DNA of 64,000 nt from Sphingomonas lacusdianchii (GCF_022664395.1 NZ_JAKRET010000002.1:409411-473410); one strand, 5' to 3'; counted from the stretch's first letter, positions 8,926 through 18,487 are shown. The notes: generated by a model not told the origin, from the letters alone. Made by a program: numbers and translations.

Positions 8926-10529
8926 CCATCGGCAATCCTATCCTGCGAGGGTTCAATCCCGATCCGTCGATCGTTCGCGTCGGCGCGGATTATTATATCG
9001 CCACCTCGACCTTCGAATGGTTTCCCGGGGTGCAGATCCATCATTCGCGCGATTTCGCCGACTGGCGGCTGGTGTCGCGGCCATTGCGTCGCCCCACCCA
9101 GCTCGACATGCGCGGCAATCCCGATTCCTGCGGCGTCTGGGCCCCGGACCTCAGTTATGCCGGCGGCCGGTTCCACCTGATCTATACCGACGTCAAACGC
9201 TATGGTCGCACCACCGTCGACGGCGCACGGGGCGCGTCGCTCCGCGATTTCCACAATTACTGGGTGTGGAGCGACCGGATCGACGGCGACTGGTCCGATC
9301 CGGTGCATCTCAACAGCAGCGGCTTCGACCCCGCGCTGTTCCACGACGATGACGGGCGCAGCTGGCTGCTCAACATGCTGTGGGACCATCGCCCTGATCG
9401 CAAACGCTTCGCCGGCATTGTCGTGCAGCAGATGGACCTCGTCACTGGACAGCTTCTGGGCGATCGCCGCACCATCTTCGAAGGAACGTCGCTCGGCTTC
9501 ACCGAAGGGCCGCATCTGTACAAGCGCGACGGCTGGTATCACCTGCTCGTCGCCGAAGGGGGCACCGAACGCAACCATGCGGTGGTCATGGCCCGCTCGC
9601 GCGACCTGTTCGGCCCCTATGAAGCCCATCCCGACGGCCCGGTGCTGACCGCGCGCGGTCGGCCCGACCTGCCGCTGCAACGCACCGGCCATGGCGATCT
9701 GGTCGACACGCCGACCGGGGAGACGTGGCTCGCCTATCTATGCGGCCGTCCGCTGCCCGACAGCGACCGCTGCGTGCTGGGTCGCGAGACCGCGATCCAG
9801 CCGATGACGTGGGGACAGGATGGCTGGCTGCGACCCGCATTGCCGCAGGCCGAAGTGCCGGGTCCCGCGACCGCAACCCCCGCGACCGACACGATCGACA
9901 TCTTCGATGGTCCCGACCTGCCCGAAACCTTTCAATGGTTGCGCACCCCCTGGCCCGACCGGCTGTTCAGCTTGACCGCACGCCCGGGCCATCTTCGCCT
10001 GTTCGGGCGCGAGACGATCGGCAGCCATTTCGAACAGGCGCTGCTCGCACGGCGGCAACAGGCGTGGTGCTACACTGCGACGACCGAGGTCGACTTCACC
10101 CCCCACGACTTTCAGCAGGCGGCTGGACTGATCTGCTACTACAATTCGACCAAATATCATTTCCTGCACCTGACCGTCGACGACGCCGGACGGCGCCAGT
10201 TGCAGCTGCTGTCGGTCGAACCGGTCGGGGAGGGGCGCAGCAGCGCGTCCGCCCCGGTCGCCGTGCCCGAAGGCCCGATCGAACTGCGTGCCGAGGTCGA
10301 TCGCGAACGGCTGCGCTTCGCCTTCCGCGCGCAGGGGCAGGACGACTGGCAATGGCTCGACGGCGAGTTCGACGCCAGCCTCCTGTCCGACGAAGCGACC
10401 ATCACCGGCCTGCCCAACTTCACCGGCACCTTCGTCGGCATGGCGTGTCAGGACATGTCGGGGCGGGGCACCCCCGCCGACTTCCGCTATTTCGCCTATC
10501 GGGAGCACGAACCGCAGCCCGCCGCCTGA
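8922..10529 (+). CDS. Beta-xylosidase/alpha-L-arabinofuranosidase, glycoside hydrolase family 43
   Basis: A 535-residue protein without an evident signal peptide, so probably cytoplasmic. It contains the five-bladed GH43 propeller and a C-terminal beta-sandwich as in XynB-type xylosidases. The catalytic base is Asp14 (FNPDPSIVR), the pKa-modulating residue Asp136 (SSGFDPALF) and the acid Glu195 (FTEGPHLYK). ATG at 8922 overlaps the MFS stop (ATGA); the frame is open further upstream but only antiparallel to the MFS gene. The family removes xylose or arabinose from oligosaccharides. Transporter plus cytoplasmic glycosidase suggests import of intact short oligosaccharides. Confidence 0.92.
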   Translation: MTIGNPILRGFNPDPSIVRVGADYYIATSTFEWFPGVQIHHSRDFADWRLVSRPLRRPTQLDMRGNPDSCGVWAPDLSYAGGRFHLIYTDVKRYGRTTVDGARGASLRDFHNYWVWSDRIDGDWSDPVHLNSSGFDPALFHDDDGRSWLLNMLWDHRPDRKRFAGIVVQQMDLVTGQLLGDRRTIFEGTSLGFTEGPHLYKRDGWYHLLVAEGGTERNHAVVMARSRDLFGPYEAHPDGPVLTARGRPDLPLQRTGHGDLVDTPTGETWLAYLCGRPLPDSDRCVLGRETAIQPMTWGQDGWLRPALPQAEVPGPATATPATDTIDIFDGPDLPETFQWLRTPWPDRLFSLTARPGHLRLFGRETIGSHFEQALLARRQQAWCYTATTEVDFTPHDFQQAAGLICYYNSTKYHFLHLTVDDAGRRQLQLLSVEPVGEGRSSASAPVAVPEGPIELRAEVDRERLRFAFRAQGQDDWQWLDGEFDASLLSDEATITGLPNFTGTFVGMACQDMSGRGTPADFRYFAYREHEPQPAA

Positions 10530-10608
10530 TCCGGCGCCGCCACCTCTCGTCTTCGCCGCGCCGCTGCCCTACCATGGCGAGGTCCGTTCCCCAGCCATTC
10601 GAGAAGCC

Positions 10609-11154
10609 GTGGCCCGCAAGCAAGCGCTGAAGGTGTTCCGTACCCCGATCGGGTTTCACGACGCCTATGTCGCCGCCCCCAGCCAAAAGGCGGCGCTGGC
10701 GGCATGGGGCAGCAGCGCCGACCTGTTCGCGCGCGGCGTTGCCGAGCGGGTGACCGACGAAGCTTTGATGCGCGAACCGCTGGCATCGCCGGGCAAGATC
10801 GTGCGGCGGCTGCGCGAGGGCGATGCCGACGCCCTCGCCGAAGGTGACACGCCCAAGCGCAAGAAGCCGGCGGGCAGGGCGAAGGCCAAGCCGCCGGCAA
10901 AGCCGCGCCGCGACCCCGGTCCGCGCCCGTCGCGCGCCGATCTGGCCGCCGCCGTGGACGCGCTAGATCAACTTCGGTCGCAGCAGGAGCACGAAGAAGC
11001 CGATCTGCGCGACAGGGAGAAGGCGATCGAACGCGAACGGCGGGACCTCGACCGGTCGCACCAGCGCGATCTTGCCGCGGCGGAAGCGGCGGTGGAACAG
11101 GCCCGTCGCGACCATTCGGCCGCGCTCGACCGCTGGCTCGCTCGGCAGGAATGA
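10609..11154 (+). CDS. Lys/Ala-rich coiled-coil protein of unknown function
   Basis: A 181-residue protein if GTG at 10609 is the start (MARKQALKVFRTPIGFHDAYVAAPSQ...), preceded by a weak GAGAAG. Residues 1-75 form a small conserved-looking domain; a basic Lys/Pro/Ala linker follows (about 83-110), then a long charged helix rich in Glu, Arg, Gln and Ala that should form a coiled coil. Similar sphingomonad proteins are sometimes labelled TolA-like, which reflects composition rather than function. The frame is open upstream through the end of the GH43 gene, so the start is uncertain. I do not assign a function. Confidence 0.65.
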   Translation: MARKQALKVFRTPIGFHDAYVAAPSQKAALAAWGSSADLFARGVAERVTDEALMREPLASPGKIVRRLREGDADALAEGDTPKRKKPAGRAKAKPPAKPRRDPGPRPSRADLAAAVDALDQLRSQQEHEEADLRDREKAIERERRDLDRSHQRDLAAAEAAVEQARRDHSAALDRWLARQE

Positions 11155-11226
11155 TCGGATACGATCGCCGCTTGGACCGTCCGGCCCCCTTGCACAACCG
11201 CGCGAATAGAATATGTACCGGACGTT

Positions 11227-11838
11227 ATGGAAAAGACGTCGACTGTTGCCGCCAAGGGTAGACCCAGGGAATTTTGCGTCGACAATGCGCTGGCGGCGGC
11301 GCTCGGCGTGTTCTGGTCGAAGGGGTATGAGGGCGCTTCGATGAGCGACCTGACCGAGGCGATGGGTATCACCAAGCCCAGCCTCTACGCCGCCTTCGGC
11401 AACAAGGAAGCGTTGTTCCACAAGGCGCTCGACCTCTACGAGAACGAAAAGCTCGAATATACCCGCGAAGCGCTGAAACAGCCGACCGCTCGGGCTGTCG
11501 CCGAACATTTCATGCGCGGCGCGATCGATGCGCAGATGAGCAGCTGTGATCCCAAGGGCTGTCTGGGCGTCATCAGCGCGACCGCGTGCGGCGCGGAGGC
11601 GGCGTCGATCAAGGCCGATGTGATCCAGCGGCGCGCTTCGTCGCAGGCGGCGTTGGTCGAACGCTTCGAACAGGCGAAGCGCGACGGCGACTTGCCCGAT
11701 CATGTCGATATATCGGGGCTTACCAGCTACTTGTATGCGATCCTTCAGGGGATGGCGGTGCAGGCCGGATCGGGTGCGACCCGCGCCGAACTCGAACGCG
11801 TTGTCGAAACCAGCCTGATGATGTGGCCGGGTCGGTAG
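11227..11838 (+). CDS. TetR/AcrR-family transcriptional regulator
   Basis: A 203-residue regulator with the N-terminal TetR helix-turn-helix (GASMSDLTEAMGITKPSLYAAFGNKEALF, about residues 36-66) and an all-helical ligand-binding C-terminus. It is followed on the same strand by an RND efflux operon, the usual target of such repressors. Its stop codon lies inside a perfect 24-bp palindrome, and related 12-bp sites occur between it and the efflux operon. There is no clear Shine-Dalgarno before ATG 11227; a partial operator-like site abuts this start, which would fit autoregulation. Confidence 0.9.
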   Translation: MEKTSTVAAKGRPREFCVDNALAAALGVFWSKGYEGASMSDLTEAMGITKPSLYAAFGNKEALFHKALDLYENEKLEYTREALKQPTARAVAEHFMRGAIDAQMSSCDPKGCLGVISATACGAEAASIKADVIQRRASSQAALVERFEQAKRDGDLPDHVDISGLTSYLYAILQGMAVQAGSGATRAELERVVETSLMMWPGR

Positions 11839-11853
11839 AAATTTCTACCGACC
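11830..11853. repeat. Perfect 24-bp palindrome at the end of the tetR-type gene
   Basis: The arms GGTCGGTAGA and TCTACCGACC flank a central AATT, and every base pairs. The stop codon (11836-11838) of the TetR gene is within the left arm. No T-tract follows on either strand, so a standard terminator is less likely than a protein-binding site or RNA hairpin. It contains TACCG half-sites that recur nearby. Confidence 0.75.
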
Positions 11854-12171
11854 GGTACAAAAGGCGTTGACGAACCGAATCGCCGTTAATATACCAGTCA
11901 GTATAGAAGAGGGCATCGCACTGGTGCTCCGGCTCTCGCAAGGACGCCGCTATGCTCGAACCTGACTGTCGCACGGTCATCGCCCCGTAATTCGGCGGTA
12001 CGTGCAACCTTCGTAACCTTTGCCGCAGAATGCGCTCCGCCTGGACCTTGATGGTTCGGGCGACGGCGACCTGCGTCCCCGCACCAGCGCCTCGGCTCCG
12101 AAAGGGGGGCTTTGGCGGTCGCCCCCGTGCGTCCGCTGCTGCGTGCCTCTGCCTGTTTGGGAGGATTTCTC
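11839..12171 (+). promoter_or_regulatory. Promoter/operator region of the RND efflux operon
   Basis: A 333-bp gap between the TetR gene and the efflux operon. It starts inside the 24-bp palindrome. Two related 12-bp sites are visible: TACCGACCGGTA (11846-11857) and TACCAGTCAGTA (11892-11903); the second lies in a TATAC...GTATA inverted repeat (11890-11905). Both fit the TACC-n3-C-n-GTA pattern and could be TetR operators. A Shine-Dalgarno (GGGAGGATT) ends the region. No gene is supported within it. Confidence 0.6.
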
Positions 12172-12570
12172 ATGGCCTATGTCGATTTCTCCGGCGACAC
12201 GCTGTTCGCCACCCCCGCCGCCGCCACCCCCGTCGTCGAAGCCGCCGAACCCGCGCCGACCGGCCTCAGCGCGCTCGAATGGTCGGTCGTGGCGCTTGCC
12301 CAGCGCGACCGGATGGCGTCGCTGCGCGAACCCTCGCCTTTGTCGATCGCGCTCGGCCGGGTGTTCGGCACCCGCCGCCGCGACCCCAATCTCGCCGACC
12401 CGAAGCTGGAGGCACTGCGGCGCATGGCGGTGCTCAGCTGGCATCGCGGCTTCGCGGTCCCGGTGCATGAACTCGCCGCTTTCTTCGCCGCCGGGTTCAA
12501 CGCCGATCAATATGAAACGATGCTCGCCAGCATCGGCGCGGTGCAGGCGTCGCGAAAGGCCCGCGCATGA
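12172..12570 (+). CDS. Small protein of unknown function leading the RND operon
   Basis: A 132-residue protein, probably cytoplasmic, starting at ATG 12172 with a strong GGGAGGATT Shine-Dalgarno. It has an Ala/Pro-rich N-terminus (about 1-40) and a helical C-terminal part with several Arg/Leu repeats (LSALEWSVVALAQRD..., ADPKLEALRRMAVLSWHRG). I do not recognise the family. Its stop overlaps the adaptor start (ATGA), so it is translationally coupled to the efflux proteins and probably belongs to the system. Confidence 0.75.
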   Translation: MAYVDFSGDTLFATPAAATPVVEAAEPAPTGLSALEWSVVALAQRDRMASLREPSPLSIALGRVFGTRRRDPNLADPKLEALRRMAVLSWHRGFAVPVHELAAFFAAGFNADQYETMLASIGAVQASRKARA

Positions 12571-13814
12571 ACATGCTCTCCGCCATCCACAAGTCCGACT
12601 CGGTCGACACGCCGGCCACGCCGCACCGGTCGCGCTGGCGACGCGCCGCCTGGGTCGCGGTGCCGGTCGTGGCACTCGGCGCCGCCTGGGGCCTGTTGCA
12701 GCAGGACACGCCCGCCGTCGCGGCGATGCCGACCCCGACCGTCGAGGTCGCGCCGCCGCTGATCCGCAACGTCACCGAATGGGACGATTTCGTCGGCCGG
12801 TTCGAAGCGTCGAAATCGGTCGAGGTCCGCCCCCGCGTCTCGGGCGCGATCACCGGCGTGCACTTCACCGACGGGTCGATCGTGCGCAAGGGGCAGTTGC
12901 TGTTCACCATCGACCCGCGCCCCTTCGCCGCTGCGCTTGCGGAAGCGCGCGCCAGTGTCACGGGTGCGGCAAGTGATCTGGCGCTCGCCCGCGCCAATCT
13001 CGACCGCGCCAACCGGCTGGCAACCGAGGATGCGGTGTCGAAAAGCGATCTCGACCAGCTCGCTGCCCGCGTCCGCGCGGCGCAATCGGCACTGGTCGCG
13101 GCACAGGCACGGGTGCAGGCCCGCGCGCTCGACATGGAATTCACCCGGGTCCGCGCACCGATCGCCGGCCGCATCTCCGACCGGCGGATCGACGCCGGCA
13201 ATCTGGTCGCGGCGGGCGAACCCAATGGCACGCTGCTGACCACGATCAACGCGCTCGACCCGATCTATTTCGCCTTCGACGCATCGGAAGGGCTGTTCCT
13301 CAAGTCGAAGCGCGCCGGGGCCGAAGGAGCGGCGGTCGAGGTCCGGTTGCAGGACGAAGCGGCGTACAGCCGCACCGGCCGGCTCGACTTTACCGACAAC
13401 GGTCTCGACCCACGATCGGGGACGGTGCGGGGGCGGGCAGTGCTCGCCAATCCCGATCTGTTCCTGACGCCCGGCATGTTCGGCAACATGCGCCTTGCCA
13501 ATGCCGGCACGATACGCGCGCTGCTGGTCCCCGATGCCGCGATCCAGACCGATCAGGCGCGCAAGACCGTCCTGACCGTCGGCAGCGACGGCACCGTCGC
13601 GGCCAAGGCGGTAACGCTCGGCCCGGTCGTCGACGGGCTGCGGATCGTGAAGTCCGGCCTTTCGGACCGCGACCGGATCATCGTCAGTGGCACGCAGTTG
13701 GCGATGCCCGGCACCAAGGTGCAGGTCCGCCCCGCGACCATCACCGCCACCCGCGCTGTTGCCGCACCCAAACCGGCGGCGACGATCGGCGAGGCGACTT
13801 TCGCCGGTAACTGA
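12567..13814 (+). CDS. RND efflux periplasmic adaptor subunit (MexE/OqxA type)
   Basis: A 415-residue membrane-fusion protein with one N-terminal transmembrane anchor (about 27-45). The signature VTEWDDFVGRFEA and the lipoyl half-motifs (VRPRVSGAITGVHFTDGSIVRKGQLLFTID) match the MexE/OqxA branch. A central alpha-helical hairpin and beta-barrel follow. It bridges the inner-membrane pump and the outer-membrane factor. It overlaps the upstream small gene by 4 bp and is 84 bp from the pump gene. Confidence 0.93.
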   Translation: MNMLSAIHKSDSVDTPATPHRSRWRRAAWVAVPVVALGAAWGLLQQDTPAVAAMPTPTVEVAPPLIRNVTEWDDFVGRFEASKSVEVRPRVSGAITGVHFTDGSIVRKGQLLFTIDPRPFAAALAEARASVTGAASDLALARANLDRANRLATEDAVSKSDLDQLAARVRAAQSALVAAQARVQARALDMEFTRVRAPIAGRISDRRIDAGNLVAAGEPNGTLLTTINALDPIYFAFDASEGLFLKSKRAGAEGAAVEVRLQDEAAYSRTGRLDFTDNGLDPRSGTVRGRAVLANPDLFLTPGMFGNMRLANAGTIRALLVPDAAIQTDQARKTVLTVGSDGTVAAKAVTLGPVVDGLRIVKSGLSDRDRIIVSGTQLAMPGTKVQVRPATITATRAVAAPKPAATIGEATFAGN

Positions 13815-13898
13815 CCGCGGCGAACGGGAATGCCCGTTCGTCCGCCGCTCCAAATTCCGGATCCCTCTGACCACGCCCGCCGGGCGAGGAGGCCACCC

Positions 13899-16800
13899 AT
13901 GCGCCTGTCGCGCTTCTTCATCACGCGCCCGATCTTTGCCGGCGTCATCGCGGTCGTTATCACGATCGTCGGCGGCCTCGCCTATTTCGGGCTGCCCGTC
14001 TCGCAATATCCCAACATCGTGCCGCCAACGGTCACCGTCGCCGCGACCTATCCCGGCGCCGCGGCGGAGACGGTCGCCGAAACCGTCGCAGCCCCGATCG
14101 AGCAGGAAATCAATGGCGTCGACGGGATGCTGTACCAGTCGTCGCAGTCGACCGGCGACGGGCGGGTGACGATCACCGTCACCTTCAAGCCCGGCACCGA
14201 CCTCGACGCCGCGCAGGTGCTGGTCCAGAACCGCGTCGCGATCGCGACCCCGCGTTTGCCGCAGGAGGTGCAGCGCCTCGGCATCGTCACCAAGAAGACG
14301 ACCCCGGACTTTCTGATGGTCGTCAACCTCGTATCGCCCGACCGTTCGCTCGATACGCAATATCTTTCCAACTACGCGCTGACGCAGGTCAAGGACCGGC
14401 TCGCCCGGATCGAGGGGGTGGGCGACGTCCAGCTCTTCGGCGCGCGCGACTATGCGATGCGGGTGTGGATCGATCCCGGCCGCGCCGCCGCGCTCAACCT
14501 GACCGCAGGCGATATCGTACAGGCATTACGGGCGCAGAACGTACAGGTCGCCGCCGGCACGCTCGGCCAGCCGCCCTATAATCAGGGCAATGCCTTTCAG
14601 TTGAACGTCGAGACGCAGGGTCGCCTGACCGAGCCGCAGCAATTCGCCGATGTCGTGATCCGCACCGATGCCGATGGCAGGCAGGTCCGCGTGCGCGACG
14701 TGGCACGGGTCGAACTGGGCGCGGCCGATTATTCGACCAACACCTATCTGTCGGGTGAGCCGACCGTGCTGCTGGGCGTCTTCCAGCGCCCCGGATCGAA
14801 TGCGCTGGCGGCGGCGGAGGCGATCACCGCCGAGATGGACACGCTGCAAAAGACCTTCCCCAAGGGGCTGGAATATCGCGTCATCTACAACCCGACCGAA
14901 TTCATCGCCCAGTCGATCGACGAAGTGATGAAGACGCTGGGCGAAGCGATCGTGCTGGTCGTACTGGTCATCATCGTGTTTCTGCAACGCTGGCGCGCGG
15001 CGATCATCCCGGTCGTGGCGATCCCGGTATCGCTGATCGGCACCTTCGCGGTGCTGCTGCTGGTCGGTTATTCGCTGAACAACCTGTCGCTGTTCGGGCT
15101 GGTGCTGGCGATCGGGATCGTCGTCGACGACGCGATCGTGGTGGTCGAGAATGTCGAACGCAATCTGGCGCGCGGTATGACCCCGCTACAGGCAGCCTTC
15201 ACCTCGATGGACGAGGTGGCGGGCGCGCTGGTCGCGATCGTCGCGGTGCTGTGCGCGGTGTTCATCCCGACGCTGTTCATGAACGGCATCTCCGGCGCCT
15301 TCTATCAGCAGTTCGCCGCGACCATTTCGACCGCGACGATCATCTCGCTGATCGTGTCGCTGACCCTGTCCCCGGCGCTCGCCGCGCTGCTGCTGAAGGG
15401 CCATGCCGAGGACGCGCCGGTAAACTCGCGCTTCATGCGGACGCTGCGGCGTGCGGGCGACGGCTTCAATCGCGGCTTCGAGGCGATGAGCGAACGCTAC
15501 AGCCGCATGACCCATGCGCTGGTGACCCGGCCGAAGCGGGTGATGGTCGCCTATGCCGGGCTGATCGGAGCGACCGTGGCGATGCTGTGGACGACGCCGA
15601 CCGGCTTCATCCCGCAACAGGATCAGGGCTATTTCCTGACCGTCATCCAGTTGCCCTCCGGCTCGTCGGTCGAACGCACCGATGCGGTGATGCGCAAGGT
15701 CGCCAGCCGCATCCTCCCGCTCGACGGGGTGAAGGGCGCGGTGATGCTCGCCGGCTTCGACGGCCCGTCGCAGACGCTCGCGCCCAATGCCGCCGCCGCC
15801 TATATCCCGCTCAAGGACTTCAAGGATCGGAAGGGCCTGCACGTCAGCCAGATCATGGCCGAGGCGCAGAAGGCGACCGCCGACATCACCGAAGCGCGGC
15901 TGATGATCGTGCCGCCGCCGGTCATTCAGGGCATCGGCGCCGCCGGCGGGTTCCGGATGATGGTGCAGGACAAGGGCGGCCACGGCTATCAGGCGCTGGG
16001 CAAGGAAGCCTATGCCCTGATCGCCAAGGCCAATCAGGCACCCGGCCTTGCCGGCGCCTATACCTTCTTCGACACCGCCACGCCGCGCGTCTTCGCCGAT
16101 ATCGATCGGGCGAAATCCGACCTGCTCGGCGTGCCGCCGGAACGGGTGTTCGAGGCGCTGAACGTCTATCTCGGCTCGGCCTTCGTCAACGATTTCAAAC
16201 TGCTCGGCCGCACCTATCGCGTGACGGCGCAGGCCGACGCGCCGTTCCGCGCGACCGAAAGCGATATCGCCAATCTCAAGACGCGCTCGAACGCCGGGGG
16301 CATGGTGCCGATCGGATCGCTGGCGACGTTCGAGGACAAGACCGGCCCGTATCGCGTCGTGCGCTACAACATGTTCCCGGCGGTCGAATTGGACGGCAAC
16401 ACCGCGCCCGGCTTCTCCTCGGGCCAGTCGCTCCTGACGATGGAGAAGCTGGCGGACGAGACGCTGCCCGCCGGCTACAGCACGGAATGGACCGATATCG
16501 CCTTCCAGCAGCAGCTGGCCGGCAATACGGCTGCGATCGTCTTCGCACTCGCCGTCGTGTTCGTCTTCCTCGTGCTGGCGGCGCAGTATGAAAGCCTCGT
16601 GCTGCCGCTGTCGATCATCATGATCGTGCCGATGTGCCTGTTGGCGGCGATGATCGGCGTCAATGTGCGCGGCATGGACAACAACGTCCTGACCCAGATC
16701 GGTCTGGTCGTCCTGATCGCGCTGGCCGCCAAGAACGCGATCCTCGTCGTCGAATTCGCGCGACAGGCGGAGGCGGAGGACGGGCTGTCGCCGATCGAGG

Positions 16801-17069
16801 CGGCGGTGCGCGCGGCGGGCGACCGGTTGCGCCCGATCCTGATGACCAGCTTCGCCTTCGTGCTCGGCGCGGTGCCGCTACTGGTGGCGACCGGGGCAGG
16901 GGCCGAGTTGCGGCAGGCGCTGGGGACCGCGGTGTTCTTCGGCATGCTTGGCGTAACCGGCTTCGGTCTCGTCTTCACCCCCACCTTCTACGTCGTTTGC
17001 CGCGCGCTGGGCGATCGGTTGCGGTTCCGCCGGCCGCAGCCCGACGCGTCGCTCCAGCCCGCCGAATAA
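13899..17069 (+). CDS. RND multidrug efflux pump, inner-membrane subunit (HAE-1, MexF/OqxB type)
   Basis: A 1056-residue proton-driven drug exporter. The start MRLSRFFITRPIFAGV is typical of the family and has an AGGAGG Shine-Dalgarno. Twelve transmembrane segments and two large periplasmic loops are present. The essential proton-relay acidic pair is visible in GIVVDDAIVVVENVERN of TM4. The length is standard. It forms a tripartite pump with the adjacent adaptor and NodT-type outer-membrane protein. Likely substrates are drugs or aromatic compounds; specificity is not readable from the sequence. Confidence 0.95.
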   Translation: MRLSRFFITRPIFAGVIAVVITIVGGLAYFGLPVSQYPNIVPPTVTVAATYPGAAAETVAETVAAPIEQEINGVDGMLYQSSQSTGDGRVTITVTFKPGTDLDAAQVLVQNRVAIATPRLPQEVQRLGIVTKKTTPDFLMVVNLVSPDRSLDTQYLSNYALTQVKDRLARIEGVGDVQLFGARDYAMRVWIDPGRAAALNLTAGDIVQALRAQNVQVAAGTLGQPPYNQGNAFQLNVETQGRLTEPQQFADVVIRTDADGRQVRVRDVARVELGAADYSTNTYLSGEPTVLLGVFQRPGSNALAAAEAITAEMDTLQKTFPKGLEYRVIYNPTEFIAQSIDEVMKTLGEAIVLVVLVIIVFLQRWRAAIIPVVAIPVSLIGTFAVLLLVGYSLNNLSLFGLVLAIGIVVDDAIVVVENVERNLARGMTPLQAAFTSMDEVAGALVAIVAVLCAVFIPTLFMNGISGAFYQQFAATISTATIISLIVSLTLSPALAALLLKGHAEDAPVNSRFMRTLRRAGDGFNRGFEAMSERYSRMTHALVTRPKRVMVAYAGLIGATVAMLWTTPTGFIPQQDQGYFLTVIQLPSGSSVERTDAVMRKVASRILPLDGVKGAVMLAGFDGPSQTLAPNAAAAYIPLKDFKDRKGLHVSQIMAEAQKATADITEARLMIVPPPVIQGIGAAGGFRMMVQDKGGHGYQALGKEAYALIAKANQAPGLAGAYTFFDTATPRVFADIDRAKSDLLGVPPERVFEALNVYLGSAFVNDFKLLGRTYRVTAQADAPFRATESDIANLKTRSNAGGMVPIGSLATFEDKTGPYRVVRYNMFPAVELDGNTAPGFSSGQSLLTMEKLADETLPAGYSTEWTDIAFQQQLAGNTAAIVFALAVVFVFLVLAAQYESLVLPLSIIMIVPMCLLAAMIGVNVRGMDNNVLTQIGLVVLIALAAKNAILVVEFARQAEAEDGLSPIEAAVRAAGDRLRPILMTSFAFVLGAVPLLVATGAGAELRQALGTAVFFGMLGVTGFGLVFTPTFYVVCRALGDRLRFRRPQPDASLQPAE

Positions 17070-17081
17070 GGGAGCCAGATC

Positions 17082-18482
17082 ATGGTCCGCATCCTTCTTG
17101 CCTCCGCCGCCGCGCTGGCGCTCGCCGCCTGCACGGTCGGTCCCGACTATCATGCGCCGGTCACACCATCCGCCGCCGCCGGGCCGTTCGTCGCCGCGAA
17201 CCCGGCGGTGACCACGACCGCGGCAGCCGACGATCGCTGGTGGCAACTCTATCGCGACCCGGTGCTCGACGGGCTGATCGCCGACGCGCTGGCCGCCAAT
17301 ACCGATATTCGCGTCGCCATCGCGCGGCTCGCCGCCGCCCGCGCGTCGCTGCGCGAGGTGCGCGGCGACCGCCAGCCCCAGACGACGGCGGGGGCCAGCG
17401 CGACCTATGGCCGATTGTCGGCGATCCAGCGTCCCCCCGGCCTCGACCGCGAAAACTGGACGATCGATACCGGGTTGGACGTCGCCTATGAAGTCGATCT
17501 GTTCGGCCGCATCGGTCGCACTGTCGAGGCGGCGCGTGGCGAGGTTGGCGCGGCGCAGGCCGATGCCGACAGCGTTCGCGTCGCGGTGGTCGCCGATACC
17601 ACCCGCGCCTATGCCGACGCTGCCGCTGCCGCCGAACGACTGGCGGTGGCGGAACGCATCGTCGCGCTGATCGACCGGTCGCTCAGGGTAACGCAGGGGC
17701 GGGCGCGGGTCGGGTTGACCACCGGACTCGATACCGCACGGATCGCCGCGCTGCGTAACCAGCGACAGGCGGATATCCCCGCCATTGCCGCCGAGCGGCA
17801 GGCGGCACTGTCCCGTCTCGCCGCGCTGACCGGGCGGACCCCGGCTGAGCTTCCCGCGATCGCGGCGGAACGCAGCGCGACGCTGCGCCTGACGCAGCCG
17901 ATCCCGGTCGGCGACGGCGCGGCGCTGCTGGCACGGCGACCCGATGTCCGCGCCGCTGAACGCCGGCTGGCGGCGGCGACCGCGCGGATCGGGGTGGCGA
18001 CGGCCGATCTTTATCCGCGGATCAGTCTCGGCGGATCGATCGGATCGACCGGCACGGGGCTTGGCAATGTGTTCGGTGCGGGGCCGCTCAACTGGCTGCT
18101 CGGTCCGCTGCTCAGCTGGAACGTCAATCCGGCCAAGGCGCGCGCCCGGATCGCCGGGGCGGAGGCGAACAGTCAGGCGGCCCTCGCGACGTTCGACGGC
18201 GTGGTCCTGACCGCGCTGGGCGAGACCGAGACGGCCCTGTCGAACTATGCCCGCGCGCTCGACCGCCGCACCGCGCTACAGGCGGCGCGCGATCAGGCGG
18301 CGGTCGCCGCGCGCATCACCCGCGCCCAGCAGCGCGAGGGGCAGATCGACAGCCTCGCGCAACTCGATGCCGAACGCACATTCGCCGATACCGAAGCAGC
18401 CCTGGCGCTGGCCGACGCGCAGATCGCCGATGCGCAGATCGACCTGTTCCGCAGCCTCGGCGGTAGCTGGACCAGCAGTTAA
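17082..18482 (+). CDS. NodT-family outer-membrane efflux lipoprotein
   Basis: A 466-residue TolC/OprM-like channel. The N-terminus is a lipoprotein signal with lipobox LAAC (cleavage before Cys16), followed by TVGPDYHAP, common to this family. Two repeats of the long outer-membrane efflux helices cover the rest. It starts 12 bp after the pump gene and is the third component of the same efflux system. Its stop is 5 bp from the convergent sugar dehydrogenase. Confidence 0.94.
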   Translation: MVRILLASAAALALAACTVGPDYHAPVTPSAAAGPFVAANPAVTTTAAADDRWWQLYRDPVLDGLIADALAANTDIRVAIARLAAARASLREVRGDRQPQTTAGASATYGRLSAIQRPPGLDRENWTIDTGLDVAYEVDLFGRIGRTVEAARGEVGAAQADADSVRVAVVADTTRAYADAAAAAERLAVAERIVALIDRSLRVTQGRARVGLTTGLDTARIAALRNQRQADIPAIAAERQAALSRLAALTGRTPAELPAIAAERSATLRLTQPIPVGDGAALLARRPDVRAAERRLAAATARIGVATADLYPRISLGGSIGSTGTGLGNVFGAGPLNWLLGPLLSWNVNPAKARARIAGAEANSQAALATFDGVVLTALGETETALSNYARALDRRTALQAARDQAAVAARITRAQQREGQIDSLAQLDAERTFADTEAALALADAQIADAQIDLFRSLGGSWTSS

Positions 18483-18487
18483 GAGGA

